A DNA stretch of 64,000 nucleotides from Salisapilia sapeloensis (Eukaryota; Oomycota; Peronosporomycetes; Peronosporales; Salisapiliaceae): the NCBI GenBank assembly GCA_023334545.1, contig JAADVB010000053.1:1-64000 (forward strand). The letters are read 5' to 3'. Under the pieces are notes generated by a model. The model was not told the DNA's origin, searched no databases, and saw nothing but the letters and a program-made list of their open reading frames with translations. The translations under genes were made by a program, and so were the position numbers. Below, piece after piece: positions 22,041 through 33,952 of this stretch (its first letter is position 1; each line of letters begins with the position of its first letter).

Positions 22041-23186
22041 ATGGTTACCACTCGCCAGAGCCGCTCGGAAGAACCGCCTGCCGGTTCTGCACTCGGACAA
22101 GCCGTCGCAGAAGCCGGGCTCAAGCGTTCGAGCGAAGACGCGGTCGGCACGAATGAGACCGAGCCAGTACTCAAGCGTGCTGCAGCGGAACCGCTCAAGC
22201 CAGGACAGACGATCCACAAGGAAGCAACGCTCGTGAATCAGAACGGTGAAGAGGTCCGGTTCCAGGATCTGTACAAGGTTAAGGGCGTCGTCATCTTCAT
22301 GTATCCCAAGGCGAACACGCCAGGCTGCACCAAACAGGCCTGTGGCTTCCGCGACAAGATCAACGGCATTCGCAAGGCTGGGTACGAGGTCTACGGTCTT
22401 GGTGCCGACACGCCCAAGGCTCTTGCGTCGTGGAAGGAGAAGAAGGAGCTTCCGTTTGACTTGCTGAGCGACCCGGAGCACAACGTCATCCACTACCTCG
22501 GCTCTTCCATCGGAGGTAGCAAGGTCCAGCGATCACACATTGTCATCCTGCGAGGAGGCATTGTCGGAGACGTCCAGTCCAAGGTGTCGCCGGATGAAAG
22601 CGTGCGTCTCGCCGTCGAGTACACGGACAAGCAGCGTGACAGCATCACGGACCCTGCTCCGCCAGAGGCAAGTGCTACTCCTGCTGTCTCCAAGCCTATC
22701 CATCCTCTCTCCGTCGGAAGTATCGCTGACTTCCACGGGGAATTGCAGACGGAAGACCGGAAGACAGTCAAGGTGCAGGATCTGTTCCAAGACCACGGCG
22801 TCGTGCTCTTCATTTTCCCCAAGGCAGACACGCCTGGCTGCACTATCCAGGCGACTGGCTTCAACGACCACATCGACTACATCAAGGAGCACGGCTACCG
22901 CGTATATGGTTTGAGCGGAGACACGCCACCGGAACTCAAGGCGTGGAAGGAAAAGCTCAGCTTTGGCTTCAACTTCCTCTCGGACCCGGGACACGCCCTG
23001 ATCTCGTACTTGGGTAGCTCCAAGGAAGAAGGTCAGGAGATCGATCGTTCCCATGTAATCATCTTGCCTGGCGGCAAGATCGGTCAGGTGGAGCGGCAGG
23101 TAGAGCCAGCCGACAGCTTCGCGACGGCCGTGGAATTTGTCAAGAGCAACAAGCTACCGACGCCAGCCCCCGAGACGGACCCTTAA
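22041..23186 (+). CDS. Tandem PrxQ/BCP-type peroxiredoxin
   Basis: A single exon of 381 aa. The ATG at 22041 has a good context (CACCATGG); the upstream in-frame start at 21999 is not ATG. Two complete AhpC/TSA-like PrxQ domains are joined by a Pro/Ala linker. The first has TPGCTKQACGF, with peroxidatic Cys96 and resolving Cys101 five residues later. The second has TPGCTIQATGF, where Cys267 remains but the resolving position is Thr272. The first domain would reduce peroxides with thioredoxin, whereas the second would need another resolving partner. The N-terminal 50 residues resemble a nuclear or DNA-binding-type tail (TTRQSRS, LKRSSED) more than a targeting peptide. Confidence 0.9.
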   Translation: MVTTRQSRSEEPPAGSALGQAVAEAGLKRSSEDAVGTNETEPVLKRAAAEPLKPGQTIHKEATLVNQNGEEVRFQDLYKVKGVVIFMYPKANTPGCTKQACGFRDKINGIRKAGYEVYGLGADTPKALASWKEKKELPFDLLSDPEHNVIHYLGSSIGGSKVQRSHIVILRGGIVGDVQSKVSPDESVRLAVEYTDKQRDSITDPAPPEASATPAVSKPIHPLSVGSIADFHGELQTEDRKTVKVQDLFQDHGVVLFIFPKADTPGCTIQATGFNDHIDYIKEHGYRVYGLSGDTPPELKAWKEKLSFGFNFLSDPGHALISYLGSSKEEGQEIDRSHVIILPGGKIGQVERQVEPADSFATAVEFVKSNKLPTPAPETDP

Positions 23187-23258
23187 GTACAATTTTTATG
23201 AATGAAATCGAGAGCTATCTGTCGTCTCAATGCAACTGTCACTTGTTTTGCGTTCTAT

Positions 23259-24454
23259 CTAGTCCATCTGGATGTTAATATCGGAGGATGGGAAGGCGCC
23301 TTGTGGTTCCTGTCCATTTGGATCCTCTCCGTCCGTGCCTTGCTGGTAGGCCTCGTCCATCGTCCGGAACAAGGACTCGGTCTCGTCCTGGACACGCAGT
23401 CCGTCCATGCCGATGGGTGTAAACGGGTCCTCCATGGCTTTTTCGACGTTAAAGATGCCGACCATAGTGAGACTCGTGAGGACACTAAAGGCGAGGCAGT
23501 AGGCGAAGTTGGTGTACATGGTCTGATACGAGTGGAGGAGGTAGACGTAGTAGGGGCCGTAGAAGATTGGTAGCACGAAGATGAAGAGACGCGTGAAGGA
23601 ACGAGTGGCTTGGGGCGTGCGGTAGAATTTGACGTTCTGGATGTTCTCCATGCGTGCTTGGAGCATCCAATGGAACTGGTTGATACGAGAAGCTTCGTTG
23701 CCTGGGAGACCAGCGACTTTCATGACTTCCACGAGCTCATATAGGCGTCGAAAGTGGCGGCCTTTGGACACTTGCATCTGTTCAAAGGTAGACATGCACT
23801 TGGACACTTGTGTCCACCCGGCGTTCGTCATCCGGTGTCTCCCGCGGTTGAACGTCGGGAGGAGGAGGGACGTGGCGAAGTCGATCCAGAGGTTCTTGAG
23901 CGCGTTCTTGGCGTTCTTGGCATGGTCCTTGGGGATCTTGTGCCGGATCTGGTTGCCGATGCCCCAGACGGTGTGTGCCAGGAGGATGTTGGTCATGAGC
24001 GACTTGGCTGAGGAAGGTTAGAAGTGAGGATGGGAGAGGTAGGAAGAGATGAAATACCATCGGCGAGCATTTGGAGAGCAAATTCTCGACGCATAAAGGC
24101 TAGGCGGATCTGCAGGACTAGAGGTGACACGACTGCAAAGGAGACGAGTACCCAGGACAAATGGGCGCCGAAGCTGTGCTTGTCATCTTGGTTGTGACTG
24201 CCGTAATAATAGTATAGACTCGTGGAAACGATGGCACAGAGGACGTCAAGGATGGCTTCAAAGGTGATCAAGTGCAGCCAGAAGATTTTCCACGCGCCAT
24301 ACAGGTCGAGTACCGAGTCACGGCAGCTGCGGATGAATTTGACGCAGCAGGAGGAAGTGTCTGGCTCTGCATAGGCACGTATGTTCTCCTCCAGCTCTGT
24401 TGTCAGAGGATGCAGCGAATTGGAGAGACGATAGGGAGTAGCGTAGCCTAACAT
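23259..24454 (-). CDS. Bestrophin/UPF0187-like multi-pass membrane protein
   Basis: Two exons, 24058-24454 and 23259-24007 (381 aa). There are four hydrophobic segments, two in each half. The C-terminal part (YRTPQATRSFTRLFIFVLPIFYGPYY, then EKAMEDPFTPIGMDGL) resembles the end of bestrophin-like UPF0187 chloride channels, where a last helix is followed by an acidic xDPF motif. The N-terminal part does not obviously match, so the assignment is weak. It is convergent with the peroxiredoxin gene, 72 bp apart. Confidence 0.5.
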
Positions 24455-24952
24455 GGAATGTGCATGTACTTGACGATGCTTTATTTAGGTTGTGTTGACG
24501 GACGGAAGAGAGTATTAGTGCGAGAGATCACTCGATGTGTAGAATCCATGGTGATCTTCCGGCATGTCGTTTCAAGATTCCACTATCCAGACGTATCCGG
24601 ATGTAGACGACTGAATCCGCCAGGTTTCCATAGGAATGGCATCATGAGAAGAAGATACATTCCTTTTGAAACGTAGGCCGTCTTCGCACTGGATAGTGAT
24701 TCGGCAAAATTACGGAGTCTCATTTTGTAATTCTGTTCATGATCATCTAACCGGGCAATTCGGCATTCACTGAGAATAGCCGATTTTGCTTTGCCACTTA
24801 CCATCGGAAACCTAGCGTAGCGCTTTAATACAATTTCCCCCTTGTCTGCAATCAGGAAGAAACGATCTTCGAGAGGACTTCAAGGCACGCCTGATACTCG
24901 AGATACGCAAATGTGCAAATGTGCAAATGCGCGTGAAAGACTCAGTGAGTTC

Positions 24953-25102
24953 TTCGCTTTACTTGCGCTATTGAGCTCTTCGCTTTTATTTCGGAACAGA
25001 CAGAGTACAGTGATGGACGAAATGATTGAGCGATATTTATGATTCGCACTGTACCTCGTCCCACTAAAATGGCAAAGAGCTCAATACCGCAAGTAAATCG
25101 AA
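24953..25102. repeat. Imperfect 31-bp inverted repeat with internal direct repeat
   Basis: Arms at 24953-24983 and 25072-25102 match as reverse complements with about 3 mismatches. The spacer is 88 bp. The left side also holds a direct repeat of GAG(T/C)TCTTCGCTTT. This looks like a decayed small mobile-element footprint; I cannot show target-site duplications. Confidence 0.5.
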
Positions 25103-25400
25103 TAAAACTTCAACTTGAATGATATCGTCGAGAAGCCACGATATGCTCGACGCCATTCCCCACTGGAGCATGACAAAGGAACAAACGATATACGTGGAAA
25201 GCGAAGTGATAGTAGGGCGAATCGCCAGACTTGGGCATTGTTTTCTAGTACAGCCTTTGTGTTTTTGTGCATAAAATGCTTCTTATTCCTCGCATTACCC
25301 GATTATACGCTCAACGGACACGGCCTTAGTGGGTGCACTATTGTTGAGTATACCCTTTCTTCCTTGCCCGAGACACAAGAAGCTGAAGACAATAGATACC

Positions 25401-25427
25401 TTGACGTCCCATCTGATGGGACGTCAA
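25401..25427. promoter_or_regulatory. Perfect 12-bp inverted repeat with CRE-like half sites
   Basis: The arms TTGACGTCCCAT and ATGGGACGTCAA are perfect reverse complements with a 3-base loop. Each arm holds a TGACGTC half-site of the bZIP/CREB type. The repeat sits 90 bp upstream of the amino-acid transporter ATG and would be a good dimeric operator-like site; function is inferred. Confidence 0.55.
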
Positions 25428-25516
25428 CTTCAATAGCGGGTACGTGACTGGTACACTATCTGATTCGTTTGCTCAACCATCTCACATTCCATTCGACTGT
25501 CGTCAATCTTCCTCCC

Positions 25517-26972
25517 ATGTCGACCTCCGATCGTACGGACGATGGGCCTCCCTCCATGGTCAAGACGGGTATCTACAAGTATGAACGCAATAGGATGAGC
25601 GACGAGTTCTTTTCCCCCGGACCTCAGAGGTACCATTCCTACATGCTCATCAATCCATCCGAGTCTGATTACACCTCCTAGCACACTGCGCACAGCGAGT
25701 CTTTCGTCCGCCGTCTTCAATTTAGTCAGCACTATCATCGGCGGAGGTGTACTCTCCCTCCCGTACGCCTTCGACAAGTGTGGCATCGTCCTCGCCGTCT
25801 TCTTCATGCTCCTGTGTGCCGCTGCTGCCAACTTCAGTCTGTACGTCCTCGTAAGCTCCAGCCGTCGAGGCCGTGCCAAGTCATACGAAGAGGTGGTTCG
25901 AGCAGCTTTGGGGGAGAAAGCAGGCACCTTTGCGCTTGTGATCCTCGTGCTGCTCACCTTCACGACGCTCATTGCATACGCTATCTTGACCAAGGACTTT
26001 GTCACGAGTCTCGGCTCCCACTTCATCTTCGGTCGAGAGGTAACAACGAGAGAAGCGAACGTCATGACCATCGTATGCATCACGCTCATCTCCCCCATGC
26101 TCTTCGCCCGTACGATGGACGCACTGCGGTTCACGTCAGTCATGAGTCTCCTGTCGGTGCTCATTCTAGCCATCGCAGTCGTGACTCGCGCCGTCCAGAG
26201 CGTCACAGACATGCCGATGGAGGAGAGGCAGCCTCTCAAAATCTGGCCGACCAGTTGGCTGGATGCGCTGTACGCCTTCCCGATCATCAGCGTCTCGTTC
26301 CAATGCCACTTTAACGTCCTCCCAGTCTACCGTGAGCTGCATAAGCCCACTCGTCGTCGCCTCAAGCTGGTCGTGAGTGCTACTGTCTTCTCCTCCTGGC
26401 TCTTCTACCTTGTCGTCGGAGCGGCTGGCTATCTCTTTGCGTATCAAATGCCAGAAGGCGTCCAAGGTGACATTCTACAGAACTTTGATGTGGACGATCT
26501 GCTTATCAACGTCGGTCGCTTCGGTCTACTCGTGACGATTCTGCTGAGCATGCCTCTGGTCATCCAGCCATGCCGCACCAACACCCTCCACCTGATCAAG
26601 AAGCTGCTGGTGTGGTGGAAGACGCGTTCGTCCGTGACGGAGGAAGAGCGTCAGTCTCTCATGAACCACGTCCCGAACGGCGGTATCGGACGTACGAGTG
26701 CTGCGAGTATCCACGTCATCTTGACCGTCGGTATCATCGTCAGTGTGCTGGCGCTGGCACTTATCCTCCCAGGCGTCGCTGTCGTGTGGAACGTCATGGG
26801 CTCCACGGTTGGTCTCATGGTATCCTACGTCCTCCCTTGCATCTCGTACGTCTACATCCGCACGGAGAAGCCTCAGTCCGACAGTCGAAAGGTAGCAGCA
26901 TGGACGATCTTCGTCTGTAGCGCTATGCTCAGCGTCATGTGCACCGTCCAGTCGTTTGCTGCCATCTTCTAG
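25517..26972 (+). CDS. AAAP-family amino-acid transporter
   Basis: Two exons, 25517-25629 and 25682-26972 (467 aa). A short cytosolic N-terminus is followed by about 11 transmembrane segments. The AAAP/SLC38 start signature NLVSTIIGGGVLSLPYAF is in the first helix. Further family patterns are FPIISVSFQCHFNVLPVYREL and YVYIRTEKP in the last loop. Transporters of this family carry amino acids across the plasma or vacuolar membrane; the substrate cannot be read from the sequence. An upstream TTG in the same frame (25469) is less likely. The TCACATTCCATTC element just upstream resembles an oomycete initiator. Confidence 0.88.
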
Positions 26973-27044
26973 TTGGATACTCGTGATATAAAAGAACTGA
27001 AATGGAAAAAGTGATCTTTAACGACCTGTATCTCGTTTCGTTCG

Positions 27045-28377
27045 TTACGTGTCTACGTGGACACCTCTTAACGCCCCGTTCTCTTGCATTACACCTAGCA
27101 GCTCCTTGGCGTTTGTATCATGTGGGGCTGCGAGTTCTAGCCACTTGCGTGCCAAGTCGACGTCATGCGGCACTTGGCCGTAGCCACGTCGGTACATTTG
27201 CGCGAGGTTGACCATCGCCATGACAAAACCTTGATCTGCAGCTCGACGGAAGAGCGTCTCGGCCTGCAGACTATCTGGTCGAACGCCATCGCCGGTGAGG
27301 AATATGTAGCCGAGGTTGAACTGGGCGGTCGCGACGCCTCGTGCCGCTGCTTCCGTGTACAGCTCGATGGCCTTGGTCTTGTTCTGTGACACGCCTCGAC
27401 CGTGGTAGTAGCGCTCTCCTAGCTTAGCCTTGGCTTGCGGGTCGCCCATCTCCGCGGCCTTGATCAGCCACCTGACTGCCTCCGTTTCATTCTACAAGAG
27501 CGTGAGGGTGAATGTAAGAGATACAGTGGACGGTACAAGTACTTTGGGAGCGCCTCGACCATCTGCATACATGTTGGAGACGTTGAGGAAGGCAGGAGGG
27601 AGGTTCTTTTCGGCGCACTTCTTGAAGAGTTCAAACGCTCGTCGTTCATTCTTCTTTACGCCGTCGCCTGTGCTAAGAGCGTTCGCGTAGGCAAACATGC
27701 CCCAGTCATGTCCGTCGTTTGCTAGCTGTTGCATGTTAATATGATGGTTTAGAGACTCGGGAGTTGGATGAGTTTCTACCTCTCTAAAGTATTGATTGGC
27801 ACGATCTACTTGTGGAGATGGAAGGCCTGTAGATGGTGCATATGGAGTTAATAAAAGTTAGAGGAGATGGGAATTTTATGTGACGCACCGATCCCCTTCT
27901 TCATGCACATGGCGTAGCTGTATTTGGCTGGATTATTTCCCTGTATGTAGATATAAGAGGTCATGGGTTTGGATATGAGATGCATGCATTGGGAAGACAC
28001 CTTTTCGATGGCTATTTTCCAAAGGTGGATGGCCTTTTGGACTTCTGTCGGATCGCTGTCCGAGTTCGAGTAGATCATGTTAGCTACTTGACAGAACTGG
28101 AAGCCATTACGCAGTCTGGCAACAAAGTCGGAGGATTGGAACTAGACCATCCGATCAACATGACAATTTCTAGCACAGGTCGACAGGTAGATAAGGTACC
28201 TGCTCCAGACTCGAGTCTCGACCAAGTGCTCTCATTTGCGATAAAACATGTCCAAATTCCTATTTCTTTGAGCTTATTCTCTTACACTGCATGCATCTAG
28301 ATATCATATCCAACCTGAGCACCTTGTTGCCGCTTTGCGATCCGGCGCTGCCGCATATAGCCGACCAAGCGCTTCAT
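27045..28377 (-). CDS. Sel1-repeat protein
   Basis: Seven exons: 28315-28377, 28200-28259, 28001-28141, 27889-27940, 27780-27826, 27543-27725, 27045-27491 (330 aa). All joins keep phase, and the sequence reads well across them (ALGRDSSLEQ, then FQSSDFVARLRNGFQF). The body is a string of Sel1 repeats: A-rich helices with G-x-G turns, such as GERYYHGRGVSQNKTKAIELY and GYIFLTGDGV. Sel1 proteins are scaffolds, for example in ER quality control or signalling, but there is no signal peptide or membrane segment here. The partner is unknown. It shares a 157-bp divergent promoter with FARSB. Confidence 0.78.
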
Positions 28378-28534
28378 GCCTCGAGACCGAGATCAACTTT
28401 TGTTTTATTGTTCCTTTCTCGCGTTTTCCACCAATCCAATCTCTTCGTTTTGATTAACCACCAATGAAAGACCACCATCCGACAGCCTCAAGCAGCCATA
28501 CAGCTACTTTACAGCCTTTGCGATCGCCAGCAGC

Positions 28535-30562
28535 ATGCCGACGGTCGGTGTCAAGCGCGATGAGCTCTTCGCTGCCATGCAGCAAACGTACACGGACGAC
28601 GAGTTCGACAAACTCTGCTTCGAGTTCGGCATCGAGCTCGATGACATCACGAGCGAGCGACAGCTCCTCCAGCGCGAGCAAGGCGAGCAAGCGCAAGGAG
28701 GCGAAGACGCTGTCATCTACAAGATCGACGTCCCTGCGAACCGGTACGACTTGTTGTGCGTGGAAGGTCTAGCTCGTGCCCTCCGAATTTTCCTCCAGAA
28801 GGAGTCTCCCCCGACGTTCCAGATCAAGCCTCGATCCGGTGGTAATCACAAGCTCCATGTCAAGTCTAGCACGCAGGTGCGTTCCTATCGTCTTTGTATT
28901 GCACTAGTCAGGAGATTTATGTGTTGATGAGTAGCAAGTGCGTCCGTACATGGTGTCTGCCATCCTCCGCAACGTCCGCTTCACGCAAGAGCGTTACGAC
29001 AGGTGCCTTCTAGCATTCATTTATTCCTATCTAGACACATAACTGATCTCTTTCGTGTCAATGTAGCTTTATTGATCTCCAGGACAAGCTTCACCAGAAC
29101 ATTTGTCGTCGCCGTACGCTCGTGTCGATCGGAACGCACGACTTGGACACGACTGAAGGTCCTTTCACCTACTCTGTACGCTCTCTCTTCTGCATCTTTG
29201 TATAGAAGCATCCTAATGATACACACGTAGGCTGAAGCACCGCAGGAGATCAACTTTGTGCCGTTGGGTCAGTCGAAAGAGTTCATGTCGAAAGACTTGT
29301 TGGATATGTACAAGACCGACCCGGCGTACAAGCACTTGAAGACGTATCCGGACATTATCTACGACTCACCCGTGTACCCAGTCTTTAAGGACAAGAACGA
29401 CACGGTCCTGTCCATGCCTCCGATCATCAACAGCGAGCACTCGAAGATTACGTTGGACACGAAGAACGTCTTGTTCGACGTGACGGCGACGGACATTACC
29501 AAGGCCAAGATCGTCCTGAATACGATCATCGCCATGTTCTCCGAGTACTGCGCTGAGCCTTTTAGCGTCGAGCCAGTGGATGTCGTGTACGAAGACGCCT
29601 CGCACGGCAAGTCGGAGACGACGCCGGACATGAGCCACCGTCTCGTGGAGGTGGAAGTGAAGGACATTTTCTCCATGCTCTTCGGCAAGAACCAACCTGT
29701 TGACTTGGACGTCGATCGTATCTGTCAGCTGTGTGACAAGATGCAGTTGGGAGCCGAGAAGAAGGGAGACGACAAGATTGTTGTGGATGTGCCTCCTACG
29801 CGTTCCGACATTCTGCATCCTGTGGATGTCATGGAAGACGTCGGCATCGCATATGGCTTCAACAACATCCCACTCACGATCCCTCAGACCATGACGATCG
29901 GTCAGCCGCAGGAATTGAATAAACTCGGAGATTCGTTACGTGAAGAGATCAGTCGAGCAGGGTACATGGAGCTACTGACTCATGGTCTGTGCTCTCACGA
30001 CGAGAACTTTGCGTTCTTACGTCGGCAGGATGATGGCAAGAGTGCCGTCGTCTTGTCTAACCCCGCGACAATCGAGTTTGAAGTCGTACGAACGTCGCTT
30101 ATGCCAGGCGTCCTCAAGACGCTTCAGAACAACAAGAGCATATCTGTCAAGGAAGGACTCAAGCTCTTTGAAGTGTCCGACGTCGTGCTACTAGATGAAG
30201 ACTCGGATGTCGGAGCACATAACGACCGACGCATCTGCGCTTCGTACACTGGTCACACGGACGGCTTCGAGGTCATCCACGGACTCGTCGATCGGATCAT
30301 GCAGCTGCTGGACATTCGTGCCGTGGTGGAGAACCCATCCGAGGCGCAGAAGGCGGCGCAGAGCTATGAAGTCGTGCCGTCTGATCGCGAAACGTTCTTC
30401 CCTGGACGCTGTGCAGATATCATCCTGTACTCGCGCAAGGACGGGAAGGAGACGAAGCAGACGCTTGGATCCTTTGGTGTGTTGCACCCAGAGGTGTTGC
30501 GCAGCTTCGAGCTCATTTACCCGACGTCTGTGCTCGAGATGGAGCTCCAGCCATTGGTGTAA
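28535..30562 (+). CDS. FARSB: Cytosolic phenylalanyl-tRNA synthetase beta subunit
   Basis: Four exons: 28535-28876, 28935-29002, 29067-29175, 29231-30562 (616 aa). It starts [12 protein letters not shown] and runs through [37 protein letters not shown] and [18 protein letters not shown], all typical of the eukaryotic/archaeal PheT type. Subunit beta recognises tRNA-Phe and supports the alpha subunit that aminoacylates it. The length matches human FARSB (589 aa). The acceptor for exon 2 was taken after GTAG so that the conserved QVRPY motif is kept. Confidence 0.94.
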
Positions 30563-30664
30563 TGAAAGAGCTATGAATAGCAAGACGGAAATAGCTGTCG
30601 AGATGCGAGTAGTCAAGAGAGAGGAGTAGAAGGCAATAAGACTACGTTTGCATTTTCAAAAGGC

Positions 30665-31284
30665 ATGTCTTCCAAGGATCACGAGCTAGATGAACTAAAT
30701 GATGCCATGGTGGTGTGCAACCCGCTTACCTACGGTCAGAAGACCAATTGGTATCTGCTCTTTTGGTCTTGTAGACACTTGTGTTAGGTCGTCTTATCGG
30801 TTCCTTTGGATGTAGGTCGTCTACCAATGCAGCGGCCAGACAGACCGCTGCTCAAGAGGCAGAGTACGCTAGTAAGCTTCCGAATCAGTTCGTACTGACG
30901 GACAAACGAGACCAGCAACGAGCTTTTGCTGCAGCTGCAGAGGCGGCGAAGCATCCGCCGAGACCATTGCGACCGGATACGCTTGATTCACCCGAACGAA
31001 AGAGTGATCGTGGAGAGCAGAGATTGTTGCCGGAGGAAGTGGTTTCAAATCAGCAGAACGCTAGGATTCCAAAGGCGAAACGGAGTAATATGGATGGAGT
31101 CTTGAGAGGTATACCGAGAGATAGCTCGGAGCTCAAGTCGACGCAAGGTGATGCGTATGAATACTGCAACGAGATGGATCGTATGAATCGCGATAAGAAT
31201 ACTGAGCACTTTCGCAAGCGTGACGCGTACTCGGAATACGTCGAGGCGAGAGCTCGATTCAGTAAGATGCATAGTGTCAATTAG
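30665..31284 (+). CDS. Hypothetical protein, Ala/Arg-rich
   Basis: Proposed exons 30665-30734 and 30788-31284 (188 aa). The N-terminus is MSSKDHELDELNDAMVV; the second exon is Ala/Gln/Arg-rich and polar, with FRKRDAYSEYVEARARFSKM near the C-terminus. The first intron join keeps phase, but another acceptor a few bases downstream cannot be excluded. There is no domain, signal peptide or membrane segment. I do not recognise it. It is convergent with the 801-aa unknown gene. Confidence 0.5.
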
Positions 31285-31375
31285 CATGCAGCTAGTCTCT
31301 AAAGAACTGGTACTCTACATTAAACTGCTTATGGCTATCGTTTCTCTTGCTCTATTGTCTTTACAGTTCCATAAC

Positions 31376-33841
31376 TCATTCTGCGTCTTGCACGCTTCTC
31401 GTCGCACTATGATACGATTCCTCCGCTCCACTGTCCTTGTCTTCGATGGGCTCACCTTCCGTCTTTATGGCCGATTCTTCCTCTTCTTCAGCAACACCAG
31501 GATGGACAGAGGGATCCGCCGCTAACGCAATTGAAGACAGAGACTCTGCTTGGGCAAGCTAAGAATGGTGTCCGTCAATACTGATGAGGAACTTATGCAT
31601 GGAATATAGAATCGCTACCTGCTGCTTGGCATCTGCTAACGCTGCAAAAAGAAAGTCTTGATGCTTTTCAAAGTCCTTCTTTCCACGAGAGCTGGCAAGA
31701 CGATGGATACCGTTATTCATGTCCTGATTGTCATCGCTGCTCTGTAAGCCGTCCTCTCGACGTCCTTTGCCATTCACTTTCCTCGTTTGCTGTCGTTTGT
31801 CTTTTACAATGCCCCTCTTCCCCGTATGTCTTGTGCTTGCATTATTTGTCTCCGGGAGACGCTGCACGGCTGTATAAGGATTCTTAATGGAACGCTTCAT
31901 GGCGCTTGTGTCCGTTTGAGCAACTAGTTCGGACACAGAGCCGACTGCTTTACTGATCGAAGCGTCGTTGCTAGAATGAGCCAACCTGGAGATGACATCG
32001 GCTTGATGCTTCTTGGATTTTTCAGTCCGTCGTTGAGCATGCTCCAGAGCTGTCGCAGTCTCGATCATGTACTGTAGAGGATGACCAGTAAGCCCAACTT
32101 TACCCTCAGACAGCTCTTGCAAGTATGCTTCCTCTTTGCCAAGCGTAGAACTCTGCTTTTTGATTGTCGAAGTTGGAGGTATGTTGTCCATAGATAGAGC
32201 AGGCAGCGTCGGTGCTGATGGAAATCGATTAAGCGACAATACCTTGTCACTCACCGATAAACCTGGCAATGTTTCCCCCTGCTCATGATGAAAGTGTGAT
32301 ACGGGTTTCCACGCGGATGCCGGAGGTTTCTCCTTTCTCCTCGAATTGCTGAATTCAATGCAAGAGACGCTCCCATTCATCATGTTGTTCTCTAGTGCTG
32401 CATCAAGTGGATCAAGCGGGTCTAGCATTTTGCTCCGCTCCGTGCGATGCCAAGTTGGTCGTAGAATAGCTGGCGCAGACTGTCGGATAGAATTACTTTC
32501 CAACGAAGTTGTCATGTAGTCAGAGTATACAAGGCAGCAGCGTTCACACATGTAAGCTTGTTTATGAAGGAATAGCGGATCATATCGATGACGTTCGAGT
32601 TCTTCCGCTGTCAAGGACGGATGTAAGAATTTCAGCACGGGAGGTACCAGTAGTTCCTTTTCATCTAGTCTCGTATGCTGCGTTTTTCCGGCAATGTATG
32701 AATTCCGCTTCGCATGTTCATGAAAATGCATGATTCCAAAACCAACTCCGCCGGCGGCATCTATCAATTGCTGGTCTGGCGGCCACTCTATAGCGAGTCC
32801 GTCTTTGTCATTCACTTTCCACTTCAAAAAACGAAGAAACCGCATGAAATGTTCCAGCACTGCCTTGTACGGAACTGGCATTAGCCTTCCATCAGATATG
32901 ACTTGACCACAACTTGTGCATCTTTTCTCGTCCTCATCATTTGCTGTCACAAAGCTGTCGGAAGCTTTCATTTTCAATGGGGTGGGAATTGCTTTCGCAT
33001 CGCCGACTATATCTAAAGGCTTTATCGGAGCACCTGATGCACTCGTATCCAAAAGCCTCATCGATGAGCACCATAGCAACCACAAACGATCCTCCGAGTC
33101 GTTCTTAAGATGCAGTACCATTCGTGCTATCCTGTATTTGTGGTACGAAACTTTGGTGACATGTTCCACAACGCGCTCACATAGCTGCTGAACATCGCCT
33201 GGTAACATGGCTCCACGGATCGGCTCCGTCCGCGCACTGACCTCATCACCGTCGAATGTAACAGCTCGTTCGAATGCGCTGTACCTTTGGTCATGAACGT
33301 TCTTGCTGTTCACGCGACGTTCAAGTAAGCACACTTTTGGTGACCAAATGACTCGGATGGATGTGTTTGTCGATCCCTTCGGAAGCACAAACTTCTGCAG
33401 GATACCATTAGGCATCTTTTGTCGATTGTAGAGAAACTCTCGAAGCATGCTTGCAGTAAAGTACTCGATGACAGTATTGACGCTCGTACCTGGATCATCA
33501 TCGAAGCCTGGCACTGGGGAAGACGCCGACGAAGATGACAGTTGAGATGGCACATTAGGATTCCCCAAGTAAATGTAGTACGCGACAATGTCAGTGGGAC
33601 TCTTGGATTTAGTGAACTCGTGCTCAATCTGGGGGTTTGTCAGGTTCGATCGGTTCTTGCGTTTAATTTTGCCCGTGCGAAGGCTGCTAAAGTACCACGC
33701 TGACGGTTGTGTCGACCGAAAGAGTATCGTAGATGGAATGAAAACACGTTCTGGCCCACCTCCAAACTCATCTTTGCACCAGAGAAAGTAAAACAAATTC
33801 TCAATGAGGCCATCTCCTTCCAGCGGTAGCGGCGTCGACAT
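31376..33841 (-). CDS. Large hypothetical protein with paired CxxC motifs
   Basis: Two exons: 31619-33841 and 31376-31558 (801 aa). The N-terminal half is globular (LWCKDEFGGGPERVF, LRVIWSPKVCLLERR-like, LWLLWCSSMRLLD). It is followed by two CxxC pairs (RCTSCG and MCERCC) about 110 residues apart that may form one zinc site. The C-terminal third is low-complexity, Lys/Ser-rich and ends acidic. The last 60 residues come from a separate exon that the unspliced ORF misses. I do not recognise the family; it looks conserved and not lineage junk. It shares a 111-bp divergent promoter with the TPR gene. Confidence 0.62.
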
Positions 33842-33952
33842 TTACACCAACTATCTGGACCCGTCCCACTGGGCCAACTTCGATCTATCTTTGTCCAAAC
33901 GTTACCACCACGGGCCATAGTGGTGTTTCTAATATCAAATTGCGTCTCCAAG

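Larger units (their letters stand above)
24455..25516. other. Intergenic stretch of about 1.06 kb with inverted repeats
   Basis: It separates the divergent bestrophin-like and amino-acid transporter genes. It contains three copies of GCAAATGT/GC near 24906-24930, the imperfect inverted repeat at 24953-25102 and the hairpin at 25401-25427 (both listed separately). No convincing gene was found. Confidence 0.55.

Noticed and set aside
21652-22236. A 194-aa plus frame overlapping the start of the peroxiredoxin
   Set aside because: It lies in another frame from the peroxiredoxin and has no protein character.
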